From Physella acuta (lineage: Eukaryota > Mollusca > Gastropoda > Physidae): a DNA stretch of 64,000 nucleotides. Below, piece after piece: positions 23,415-34,792 of this stretch. Positions within the stretch are counted from its first letter, which is position 1. The number at the start of each line of letters is the position of its first letter. The DNA lies in the NCBI RefSeq assembly GCF_028476545.1, contig NW_026732545.1, forward strand, positions 165,487 through 229,486. Reading direction: 5' to 3'. The translations under genes were made by a program, and so were the position numbers. The notes below the pieces were generated by a model. The model saw only the letters and a list, made by a program, of their open reading frames with translations. It searched no databases and was not told where the DNA came from.

Positions 23415-23515
23415 CAGTGGTTCTTAACCCCAGGGGTTCGGTAAGTCAGTCTCATGGGCTTGGCGGTTATGAAATTGGTGGGGTTCAGTAACTCCAAAAT
23501 GGTTAATAACCACAG
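23415..23515. mobile_element. Possible short hAT-like MITE remnant
   Basis: CAGTGGTTCTTAACC at the left, a common hAT end in animals, is loosely mirrored by GGTTAATAACCACAG at the right about 100 bp away. No target duplication is visible. Confidence 0.35.
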
Positions 23516-24020
23516 TCCAAATTAATAATTTAACTAGATCTACTATTTTTTTATACCCTCTGAAATTCTCAGGTAATTAGCGTGACCGAAATTCAATAAA
23601 TAGTAGTGTTGTCATTTTTTGTACCTCTATCACAGTCTACTAGGAATTTTTACACTTAGATCTACGGGTAGATAGATAGATCTATGTCTTATGATCATAC
23701 ACAATACAAAATACACAAGGCTAAGCCAAGGTTAACATAACAGGATTAAGAAGATTCTATTATCCAACACTGGTACTATAAAAATCCCCTGAAGTGAAGT
23801 GATAGACTTCCTCGCTTAGGACGGCTTAGGTTCTAATAAAAAAATAAATAAAAATTGTCCAATTCTAGACTGGAAAAAGATATGCATGCGCAATCGAGAG
23901 AAATTACTGCCTTCATTGATCATTCAATGCGATGTTTTTGATGCTGCACATGCGCGTGTCTACAAACAAACCGCAGAACCCTAACCGTAGTGCAGCTATA
24001 ATTATTAAATTAAAATTAAT

Positions 24021-24566
24021 GGTAATCTATCGTTTTGGGTACGTAAAATCGCCCGCGGCTATTAATGTACGAAAACGTTACCTCATTGTCAAGGCTGTAA
24101 TAGAAGTATATTGTGATATGTTTGTGTCAAATATTAGGTATAGATAAATGAATAATAAACCTTAATCAATGGCTAAATATATCAATATAGGCCAGAAATT
24201 AACTTTAAACAGCAGTATCTGCAAGCAAGATTTGCTATATAAACAGCAGCCATTTGTAAAATAGAGTGACTTACGCCTGAATCTTGCGCTATAAGTCTAT
24301 AAAAATAAAACTTTAACAAGATGGCTGCTATAGTAAATGAGCATGGTTGCATCTGTTGGAAACATCGCTGGTGTTCATTTATTACTGAAAAGTTTTAATT
24401 CAATTGTTTAAAAACAGGTACATAAATGAAACAAGGAAACATTTTTGTATTTTTAAAAACATAAATCCTCCTCAAAATGTAAAATAATTATTGAAATGTA
24501 AGGAGTCACCTGTTTTTCACATTACTAGTCGCGGGCGATTTTACGTACCTAAAACGATAGATTACC
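24021..24566. mobile_element. Long-TIR MITE family 1, intact-looking copy
   Basis: 546 bp. Left end GGTAATCTATCGTTTTGGGT continues ACGTAAAATCGCCCGCGGCT, and the right end is its near-perfect complement. A perfect 8-bp target duplication AAATTAAT flanks it (24013-24020 and 24567-24574). The interior has no long ORF, so it is non-autonomous. Confidence 0.92.
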
Positions 24567-25033
24567 AAATTAATTTAAGGTCACTTCGCATGTGCAGATG
24601 TATTGAGTTTTTTCATATTTTCTGCCAAAAAATCTTTTTCCAAATTTTCACTTCGATTAAAATTAGGTTGTACAGTTGTAGATCTAGTTCTAGATCAATC
24701 AAGTTATAATTTTTTTTTCGCATTTGGGAACATTCCCAAAATATTAAAATTTTAAGTGGATAATAATATTTATTTAGAATCCATCCTTTGAATCACTAGC
24801 AGAATAAAGAAAAAAATGCATTTTTCTGCCCTTTTGAACTCCAAAAAATGCTGTGTTTATGTGTGGATTCACATCAGCCACCAACTAAATTGCATAGAAA
24901 GCATAGGTTTGACTGACTGGTTGGCAGCTGCCGCTTACAAATCCTTTAGGGACTGATATTTATACCTTACCAATATCCAACTGTAGACTCTTCCCCAATT
25001 CACTCACTGTCACTAAATGAAAATGTGTGCTGA

Positions 25034-25053
25034 GGGGGGGGGGGGGGGGGGGG
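25034..25053 (+). repeat. Poly-G tract (20 G)
   Basis: Uninterrupted G20. Comparable C or G runs occur at 9561-9577, 23363-23379, about 41397-41409, 58682-58692, 59803-59818 and 60705-60720, several of them at repeat edges. Confidence 0.9.
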
Positions 25054-25960
25054 TGGTTACTATCATACTGACAAATCTAATCTGTTACAAGACTGAGTGT
25101 GTGTCTGTGATTATGCAAGTTAGCCAATACTCAAAATAGTTCAAAATAAAAGAGGAGGTAAAATAGTGTAGGTCAGCTAGACATTGGTCGAGCAGAACCA
25201 ATAGAATAGCCCGACCAATTAGGAACTAACTGACCGGTCTTGTTTGATGGTCAGCTAATCAAACCAAGCATTAGGGTGGTTGGCCACTCAAACATGTAGT
25301 AGGTAGTTGGGGATTAGGCAGGTAGTAGGCAGTTGGACATAGATTTTGTTATGAGAAAGTTGAGCTAGAGTAGGACCATAGATTCGCAAGGGCATAGTGG
25401 AGATAGTAGAAGTAAAGTGTAGGAAAGTGGATTTATGTTAGAAGAAAATGGTTTATGTATGAGTTGAGTTTGTGTCAGTTGTTAATTTCCAACTGAAGAA
25501 ATTCATCAGGCACTTTAGAAAGGTTAAAGATCCCCATATATACACAATACAGTATATGTAAAACATCCAATCACCACAATGTCTTATAGCCACTATAGTG
25601 AATACTGGTAGTGGAATCTTCTTATAAAGGTGTGTTCTGTGTGTTAGGTTACTGTTAGTTAACTTTTTTGTAGGAATTTATTATGAGAAGACACACTTTT
25701 CAGCTGCTTTTTTTTCCAACTGTTTAGTTAAAGACTTATGGAAATATTAAAATTTAAAAAATAGATCTACTTAAAAAAAAATTCATACAAAAATTCAATC
25801 AATTTAGTCATTTAAATGAATTAATTAATAATGATGATTAGACTTTTAAATAAAGTTTTTTTACTCTTACAAACATTTCTTACATTCTGTCATAAACTTG
25901 TTTAATATTTAAATATTATTGGACATTGAAAAAAGTTTGTTTTATTTATTTTTATTTTTA

Positions 25961-26515
25961 GTGCATTTGAAAGCTGATTATTATAAAGGTGTTTTTTTTT
26001 TTATTTTATTTTCACCTTTTTAGTATCTCGTTCTTAAAGTTTATATCAGAGTCTATTTTTAAAACATTTGCTTTAAAACCTGATGAATAGCTTCTGAATT
26101 ATCTCCCCCTACTTAATGTCTATATATGAGACGGAGTGGTCTAGCGGTAGAGAGCTGAACAGCTAGCCCGTAAGTCTCGAGTTCGAGTCCAGGTTCAAGT
26201 CAGTAGAGTGACACTGAGTCCACCCAACTCTGATGGGTACCTAACTCACGTTAGGAGAGAGTAAAGGCGGCTGGGCATAGTGCTGACCACACTATCTCTT
26301 CATATGCCGAAGTCACAGAAACAAGTGAACTCTAATTCACTTGCCCCATAGACCTTCAGGTTTGAAAGGGAAACTTTACTTTTTTTTTTTTACTTAATGT
26401 CTATGGGAAGTCTCATGTGTGATTGCTATAGCATTGCTGATTGTTTGCTTGGGATTAGTTCTGTTATCTGCCCTTTTGTTATTGAATTTAGAAATCTTTA
26501 AATTAATTTCCAATG
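25961..26515 (+). repeat. Interspersed repeat family Z, copy split by a SINE
   Basis: Left part 25961-26123 and right part 26405-26515 carry the same phrases as the 13733-13915 copy (GTGCATTTGAAAGC, ACATTTGCTTTAAAA, AGTTCTGTTATCTGCCCTTTT, TTGAATTTAGAAATCTTTA). The SINE and its duplicated target lie between them, which dates family Z as older. Confidence 0.6.
26124..26390 (+). mobile_element. tRNA-derived SINE, well-preserved copy
   Basis: 267 bp. The head is tRNA-like, with A box TGGTCTAGCGG and B box GAGTTCGAGTCC at tRNA spacing. A body follows (GAGTCCACCCAACTCTGATG, GGCTGGGCATAGTGCTGACC), then a conserved-looking 3' end (TTGCCCCATAGACCTTCAGG, GAAAGGGAAACTTTAC) and a T run. A 14-bp target duplication TACTTAATGTCTAT flanks it (26110-26123, 26391-26404), the mark of LINE-driven insertion. 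Other copies lie at 11066-11275 and 46550-46738. Confidence 0.92.
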
Positions 26516-27257
26516 ACAAATTTAAATCTTGTTAGATATTTAATTGATAATGATAGTATGATGAATGATAGCTTTGGCGTGTAATGGTAATTTATAAATT
26601 ATTTGTCTGCCAATAACAAACTTTTGACACTATGAACCACAAAATTATTAAATATTGTTTAGTTTAGAATTTTTACTGAAGGTGATTGCTTTTTAAGTTA
26701 TTACCTACTCTTCGTTTATCATACTTTTTACACACAGAAGAACGTATGTTGCTTGTCTTTTTTTACTTTTAAAATGAGGTAATTGTGTAGGTAATTTTGT
26801 TTTCAAACTTCCTATTTATTACATATATTATGTGTTCAATACATAGTCATGTCATACAGAATCGTGTTAAAAATTGAGCATGAAAAGTTTCTGAGATTGA
26901 ATAAAGAATATTGCAATTTTATAAGCATGTCCATCTTTTGTTAAGGTCATCATCTGAAAAAGTTTTAGGATTACTGCAATGTTTGACCTGATTATTCATG
27001 TTAAGTCAACTGTTTGAAAAATGCATATTGATTTTTATTTGTTAGACAAAAATTTGCCTGAAAATCAATATATTGATTTTTCTATTGATTTTTTAATGAA
27101 GTTTTTCATAATATTGATGAGATAATATGTGCTTTTTCTGTTTCTATTTTGATGTTATCCAGAGTTTCAAAGATGACAGATTTAAAATATGTGATCATCA
27201 ATACCCACTGAGTTTGGTGTAACACTTCTCTGTCCGCGGATAAACATCAGCCAGACC

Positions 27258-30200
27258 ATGTTGCTAAAGGAGTACAGAATATGTATGCCATTATCAGTAG
27301 AAGAGGTACTTTTCATATTAAGTTTACTCTTACATTCTAAAGCATAAATGGTGTAAATTTTACTCAAACACATTACATCAAGTGACTGGTAAAATACTTA
27401 ACATAATTTTGTTTAAAATTTCCTTATAAAACTTATTTATGAAATTTTTTATAATACTAAATTAAAGTTTCATAAAAACATAGAGTATCTTTTTTATACA
27501 ATTGTATTATTTATTTAATTAAAGGTATTTTAAACTATTAACACTCTAGGTGTTAATAAAACTCTAGTTTTTGTCTGTTTTTGTTGAAACATTTTATCTC
27601 AATCTGCTTTTCCAAGCATTATTTAATAAGTATAAATATTGTATCATTTTTCAAGCCAACTACCTTCAATATATGAGTACAAATTATATTAATATTTTAT
27701 ACCTGTCACTGGCATATTCTCTTCCAGAGTTCTTCTCTAATCTTCAGCTTTCAAATTTAAGCAGTCAGCTGGCTTGTAGTTTTCATCCATACATGTTGAA
27801 ACATACATTCTCTCCTCTGTTTAGTATCGTATTGGCCAACTGTACATGATAGCCAAACACAGTCATGAGCAAACAGACAATGGAGAAGGTGTAGAGATCA
27901 TCAAGAATGAAGAATGCAATGACCCCATCCATGGAGTTGGTAGATACACTGAGAAAAGAGTACATCTGTCCAAGTTAGTGGCATTGTTATATTTCTTGCG
28001 ACTTCAAACAGTAAAATAAATTCTGCAGGTGTGGTTCTTCTAGATAACTAAAGTAACAATCAGACAAAATGTGTTAATCAAAAAAATATATTAAATAGTA
28101 AGAATTAGGTTATCTTTTAATTTTTATAAGATTTTTGGTTGGATTTTTCAAAAGATTGGAATGTTGACTGCATTTTTAAAGTTGAAAACTTTAAACATAT
28201 AAGATCAAACATGGCACATTTGTAACACAAATTTTGAATTATTGTATTATATTGTTTAATAATAGCTTTAAATTTATTTCACATCCTGAAATAGTCGATT
28301 GCCTTCTTGGATTCGCTCATTGATACCAAAAATATTCTATGTGACAGAGAAAGCTTGGAACTATTATCCCTTTACTATAACAGGTAGATGTCTGAACTTA
28401 TTTATCATGTACATATCTTAGTATGACAGTCCTTACTTAAGAACACAAAATAATTGTTCTTGCTGTAATTTTGTTTACATCAGATTGTTCTAGATATTTT
28501 CTTCTAAATTTTTGCTCAGTGTTTAAATAGCTATTTTTTGCTATGTAAAGTTTATACTGTTGCTTTTATTTTTCTAAACATTAAAGCCATATTTGATTTC
28601 TTTTTCATTGGATGAATCTTGTGGTTTGAAGAATACACAGTAAGTAAGCTTACTCATACTATTGTTATGGTACTAGACTAAGACAAACAACTAGTATTAT
28701 ATGAAAATAAAAGATATAAACCATCATTATTAGTTTAAAAACGACCTTAATTCTTGATTAAAATGAATATTTTATAACATTGGATACACAGTAAAAAACT
28801 GATTTTATTAGGCCATATTTAGCTATTTATGAGAAATGGTGGAGCTCAATGATTACTTACTAACCAAAAAAAATTTTTTTATTTTGATAGTGTTGTGTAA
28901 GTGTATATAGATCTAAAACATACCAAGCATATTTAAATTTCAGTGTTCATTCCTACCACGCTACAGTATTTATATAGAGACAAGATATGAAGATAATTCT
29001 GGAATATCTGATAATGTAAGTTAACTCATAGATATATTAAATTAATTCATTCTCATCTAATTTTTTTAGTTTTACTTAGAATTGAATTTATAATTTATTT
29101 AATATAGAGAATAATACTCTGTTGAAAACAATTTGCTTAGCATACAGTAAGGTTTTGATTTTCTTTGCCAGTGTTTAAATTTATCTGAAGATGAGATGGA
29201 GAAGAGAGAAGTTGATTACATTGATATTGTGAATGACCCTTTACCTCCCAAACATTATAAGGAGAGTGAAGTGAGTTGAAAGTTTCCCATTTTTGTCTTT
29301 GTTCTTGTATTAGATTCTTTACTATTTTAAACCTTTTATGTTTTAACGTGTATCCAGTTAATGTTGTATTCTTATTTGTTGTATAACCTAAATGGATTTA
29401 TTTGCTTTATTGTCTAAATGGGCTCATCATATTCAATCAGGATTTGACAAAGTTTAAATCAAGCAAAACTAACAGGGGGCCGCTTCACGACAACTGGACA
29501 GTAAGTTCTCATTGTGTTGTATGTGAGGTAGATGATGACTGACATTTTACATACACTCAATGGAATGTTTTTACCCATCTAGGAGGACTGTGCACCCCTT
29601 ATGTGTTCCTATAAAAGTGTTAAAGTCAAATTTGAAGTGTTTGGCCTACAGGGTAAAGTTGAAACATTCACTCATAAGGTCAGTCACATTTTCAGTTATT
29701 GTATGGTTATAATAGTATATAAATGCTGTCCAAAACAAAGATAGTTGGTTCTTTAAAACAAGTTTACAGTTTTGTTGAAAGTAGTATCTGTTTGAAAAAT
29801 CTAATAAGATACTATTTTTTTTTATTTTGCTAAACAAGCACTTTAAAACTAAAGGTTTTTTTTACTAACCTCTTTTTTATTGAATAGTTAGATTTGATGA
29901 ATATTTCTGATAGCATTGAATCTTGAATCATTTACTGTCTCAACTCTTTAACATAAATAAATAAATTCCAGACTGTAAGAGATATTCTACTTTTGGGACA
30001 CAGACAGGCTTTTGCATGGATTGATGAGTGGATAGGTTGGTAAATTTAAATTTATTTTAATATAAAATTGAAAAATGACTACTACTTTGGTGGCTAAGTA
30101 ATGACATAGTTTGTTTTAAGTCCATGCATGTTTGTTTATATATTTAATTTCGATATAGTTTATTGAGTAAGTTGGATATCAGATGACGTACTAATTAAGA

Positions 30201-30293
30201 TTCCTTTATCTGTTAGATATGAGTATGGAAGATCTGCGAGCATATGAAACATCAACAAACGAGGCGACCAATAAAAAGGTTTTGTCTTCGTAA
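27258..30293 (+). CDS. PITPNC1: PITPNC1-like (RdgB-beta) cytoplasmic phosphatidylinositol transfer protein
   Basis: Ten exons: 27258-27305, 27825-27973, 28295-28383, 28632-28639, 28944-29015, 29172-29270, 29441-29500, 29583-29678, 29972-30035, 30217-30293. They give 253 residues with all phases consistent. The protein moves phosphatidylinositol and phosphatidic acid between membranes. Family marks are MLLKEYRICMPLSVEE at the start, YRIGQLYMIAKHSHEQ, LPSWIRSLIPKIFYVTEKAW, CSFLPRYSIYIETRYEDN, YIDIVNDPLPPKHYKESE, LMCSYKSVKVKFEVFGLQ and RDILLLGHRQAFAWIDEW. The HYKESE and CSFLP segments point to the class II soluble form. Exon 4 is only 8 nt (AATACACA, giving E-Y-T). The last exon reads through a poor donor (AAAAAG|GTTTTG) into VLSS and a stop, which makes a short tail without the 14-3-3-binding region of the long vertebrate isoform. 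A longer splice form cannot be excluded. Convergent with SNX14. Confidence 0.93.
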
Positions 30294-33200
30294 TACTTAG
30301 CACTTGATCAGTTTCATGTTGATTTCTGATGTTTTATGTTCATATGAAGAACTAGTTTTAAAAATGATCTTTTGATCAGATACTTTTAGCACTTACCTAT
30401 TTTTTTTTTTAGTGTTTTAGGCTTATAATTGACCAGATGTTACTTGTTAATTATTGATCTATGGATCAATAAATTTTTCAGCTGATTAAAAAAAAAACTT
30501 AAATCATTAAATCTATCATATTTTACTATTTTAAAAATGGTTATTAGCTCTTGCACTATTTATTTTTTCTTTGTTATTCCCAAAAATTATTTAGCTATAC
30601 ACATTTTTAACCCAAATGTTTTGTCCATGACTTTGAGAAACTGATCAATTTTATTGTGTGTCATATTTTTAGACAACATGCACCAGAGGGTTGATTTTTT
30701 TCCTTTTTATATTTAAATGTTTATTCATCTCGAACAAATATGTTAGAATAAGATAGAGAGAAAAAGTTTAGCTTTGGAGGATAAAATGAGTGTATAGTTC
30801 TGTTTTGTTGCAATGTGTGCCCCACATTTATGTGATGCTTGATGTATTCTTTTTTCCATTCCACGAAACCTGTGTGATAATCGTGATCTCACTGGAGGCA
30901 TATCAAGTGTATAATCAGGTTGGGTGTAGCCAGTAGATTTGTTGCTAGCTTTACACTTATTAAATCTATCACTTGCTGTTTGTGAACATTTTCTGAGATG
31001 TTTGTCATGGGTGTGTTTTTTTTTTCAAATCATTTATTTTATTTTGTGATTAGAGGTTGCATTTTTTATTATGTATGTTTATTGTTATCAAGTGCGTAAC
31101 CAGGTCAGGTGTAGCCAGTAGATTTGTTGCTAGCTTTTACACTTAATGACTCCTTCACTTGCTGTTTTGTTGGTGGACATTTTCTAAGATGTTTGTCTTG
31201 GGTGTTTTATTGAGAAAAAAACAATTTTCAAATAATTTCTTGTACTCAGTGATGAGAGGTTAAATTTTTAAAATGATGTATGTTTATTGTTATCAAGTGT
31301 GTAACAACTTTAACTATTATAAATACTTTCGTATTTTCAAAAACAGATTGTTTTTTAAGATGAATCCTTTATTGTTTATTCACCCCTATTCCATATGGCA
31401 TTTGTTCTTAAGGGTTATAGTCAGCTGTGATACATCCTATTATTCACATTGACATTTTCAAGGATTTTAAAATCTAAAACAATGCAAGCATTTTTCAATA
31501 AAGCTACTACTTTACTGTAGCAGTGATCTTCCTATTTTAAACCTGTCTTGCAAAACAAAGGGATATACTAGGATTGAAATAACTGTCTCACATACAAGCT
31601 TTATGAAATTAATTTAGGAGTTTTTCCTATCAATTGTAAGTTAATAAATATATGTCATCCCTACAAAGTTGTGAATTTGGAGGTTCCAAGTTTGAATACT
31701 CCATAGTGGGATACCATGTTACATCCTATGGAGTTTGTTGAGCCCTTCCATTTCTGTTACTTTTACCTCAGAGATTTAGAATTAATGTTTGGTGTTGTGC
31801 TTGTCACTTTGTTCACCAACCTTCCCTTAGAAATCAGTGGTGTCACCAAAGAGAATGTTTCTACTTTGTTTTAGAATCTATTTTCAAAGTTCATATACAA
31901 CATGCATTAACAGTCAGCCAACACTCTTTTAATATTTATCAATATTTAGCAGTGGAGAACTGAGTACATGACCTTTCTCCTGATATAAAGCTTCAAGTTG
32001 TAGATTTACCTAATGTATGAGTTCATTCATTAATATTGAGAACTTTACTAATTCTGAACCTCAACATCTCATTTAAGCTACTAGATTACAACTTACTAAT
32101 AAGTTGGATTACTATCTCTTGCTATTAAAAAATATTATTGCTTAACTCATATCAATACTATTAAAAGCTGGATATATACTTTTTATACTATAACCCCATG
32201 TTAACTTATATAATAACAGTTGTATTTGCTTTAAGTACACTTCCATAACTTTTCTATTCCACTGGCTAAGTAGAATGACTATCAACTTAGTACATTTTAA
32301 CTTTGGCAGAGTGGAACGATGTTAATAATAATCTGTTCAAATATTTAATTTGTCAGGACCGTGTTGAAATGTATATCGGCTCAAAAATCAATAGGGCATT
32401 CATGTATATAGTGGATTGTAACTTTTTTCTTAAATCTAATGTTCAATGATAAATTTAAAAGGATTCTTTTCTCTTTTTTTATTATTTAAAAATGTTTTAA
32501 AATTGACTTTTTTTTTAGCATTTTAAACCATTTTGTTTTAAAACATAACCTTAGTTCATAACATTTTTATTATACTTGAAGACACTGTGTCCCACAATTT
32601 AAGTAGAGCCTAATGTTAATGGCATCAGATTAGATCTGTAGGGTTTCATTTCACATTTACAAATAAACATTTGTATTTTGCCATATTTTTTAATAAACAC
32701 ATGTTGCCATATTTTATTGATGATTATTTTAATGTGTTAAAACCCTGTGTTGAAGTTTTTTGCTCAAGGTAATTTTCCTTATCTTTGTCTCACTAATAGT
32801 TTTTTCCTTGGTTTCATTTTTAAAAATAAAATATATTCACTTTTATTTTGTGTATTTATTTCTTTGTGTGCATTTGTTTTTTATTTATAAAGTCCAGATG
32901 TTTTAACTGACAACAAATGAATATCATTTGTTTACACTACAAAACGTACTTGAACGTTTGTAAAAACAAGATTGGAGGGAAAAAAGCATAATTTTTATCC
33001 CTGGTCAGATTTCAAAATAAAAATGGAACACTGACTTAATAACACAAATGATGGTTTATTGAAAAATGGATGGAAAAAAAAATAAAACAATAGATTAAAT
33101 CTCACAGCACAATTTATTTGAAAGATTCCACTAACATCACTTGTATGCTGAATTAAAAACATCACCAAAAGAAATTCTAAATGTACACAATATCTCTGAG

Positions 33201-34792
33201 GCAAAGAAAACAAAACTGGTTGAGCAACAAATGATTACTGTCACTTCCATAGATGTTTCGTTGATTGCTTCATCACAACAAGTTCAAGCAAAACAAACAA
33301 AATTGATGATAGCAACACACACTCATTCATTAAAAGATAACAAACAAGAACCTGGATATCTCTTAAATGATATTGCACTGTCCTTAAGCACTGTCACGAC
33401 TTCACTTAAAATTCGTTAAAGTAAAATTAGTATTCTGACATTAAAAACACTAAAAGATGAAAAGTAAAAAGCTTGAGTTTCTTTTAGAATATGGTGAGTG
33501 TATTCAACCTCAAATGTTTTCATACCTAAACGTGCATAAGTACAATCTGTACAAAACTTACAAACAATAATTTTAAGCTGCTAGCAACATAACCTGGAAC
33601 ATTTCTTAAAGCCAACAAGAAGCTTGGACATGCGTGTTTAACATCTAGCAATGGCCTTCTTATAACAGTAGCAAATAACATGAATGGTGAGATATATGTA
33701 TGTAATTAGCAACTTTTTTTTTAAATAACGGATAATGATCAAAGTTGTTTAAAGTAAACCTGCTATAGTGAATGCTAGTAAAAAAAAAAGAAATTGCAGA
33801 ATCTGGTGTTTGAGTATTGAGTTTATGCATATCAGAAGGTAACAGAATGGCAATAATAAGTAGATATCTGGACAGCAGTAATCAACTTAGTGGTAATGGA
33901 AAAAATTTAAAATGCTTGTTGACTAGAGGGTGAGAATGTGTATATGCAGTCGAGTCCAACTCATATAGCCCAGTAAAACTAAGAAAGAAAATTTTACTTA
34001 AATAATTTCCCTGCCAGGAAAATCTTAAAACACTGGTACTGATGTGTAAAGAAAATCTTTAAAAATTGGTACTGATGTAGAAATATCAATGAATGCCTAA
34101 GGGACTTTGGGTAGGGGTCCAGCTCACTAGATCAATGAACACAATCAACATAATGGTGGAACAAATGGATTCCTGGGTTGTGACCATTTTAACAGAAACA
34201 AACATCTGGAATGCCTAGGGGCCTATACACTTGTACACTATATACAACTTTTGCATCATTGATCCGATTTCTTTCAAGTCAGTAAGGACAGGTATCATGA
34301 ACATGGTCTCTGCTTCATAAAATCCTACATGTCAAGTGAGAATAATCTATACTTTAAAAAGACTTCAAGTTTAGCAAAGTGTTTCTATACAGGGAAGCAA
34401 ATAGTATCAGAGCTAAATAAATGACCAGCTGAGTATAAGGTGCAATGCCAAAAATTTTTTTTAAAGATTTTAAAATAAGTGAGTTGTAAAACTTTACAAC
34501 AGAAAACAACTTTAGAACTGACAAACACAACTTTTTATCTTATTAACAACCGACAAACATTAAACATTCATACCTGACAAAAATATAACAATAGTTCCAA
34601 TATATCAATTTTTACCTCCGCCAAAAAGCAATCACGTTATTGGTCCATTAAAGTTATGACACACTGATGTGATCTGTGATACAATAAGTTAATCCTTTAT
34701 ATACACTGATCCCGAATCACAACAGTTTTGAGTTGAACATTTCATAATTAGTTTAATGAAGCTGAAATTTTATATTCACAGTCAACAAGGGA
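30294..34792. other. 3' flanks of PITPNC1 and SNX14
   Basis: 4.5 kb between two stops, with no supported exon. Long UTRs from both strands probably fill much of it. The only clear structure is the duplicated block at 30901-31310. The open frames at 32995-33213 and 33141-33419 overlap on opposite strands and show no domain. Confidence 0.45.
30901..31310. repeat. Diverged tandem duplication, ~185-200-bp units
   Basis: Two units begin TATCAAGTGTATAATCAGG and TATCAAGTGCGTAACCAGG. They share GTGTAGCCAGTAGATTTGTT, GCTAGCTTT..ACACTTA, CACTTGCTGTTT, GACATTTTCT and ATGTATGTTTATTGT. A third partial start follows at about 31293. Identity is moderate. It lies 0.6 kb past the PITPNC1 stop and may be transcribed as 3' UTR. 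Confidence 0.75.

Larger units (their letters stand above)
19983..27257. other. 7.3-kb repeat-rich divergent intergenic region
   Basis: Separates the unidentified minus-strand gene from PITPNC1 and contains the upstream regions of both. Most of it is repeat: three family-1 MITEs, the palindromes, the SINE inside repeat Z, TCTAGA satellites and poly-C/G tracts. The tract at 22375-22560 (CTGTCGACTGTCTGTCGTC...CACTTGGCACGTGGGTCAAG) looks like another dispersed repeat, but I cannot classify it. At 25160-25350 there are loose GGTCAGCTA and GGTAGTTGG repeats. No coding exon is supported here. Confidence 0.5.

Noticed and set aside
26128-26200. A tRNA gene on the plus strand (A and B boxes at the right spacing)
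   Set aside because: The boxes lead into a SINE body with a T-run end and a 14-bp target duplication. The acceptor-stem ends do not pair, so it is a tRNA-derived SINE.
27182-27965. Minus-strand membrane-protein-like ORFs (27182-27373, 27783-27965)
   Set aside because: They lie exactly antisense to PITPNC1 exons 1 and 2, whose plus-strand frames match the family.
33141-33419. 92-codon plus-strand ORF in the PITPNC1-SNX14 gap
   Set aside because: Low-information composition, overlapped by an opposite-strand ORF, and located in probable UTR.
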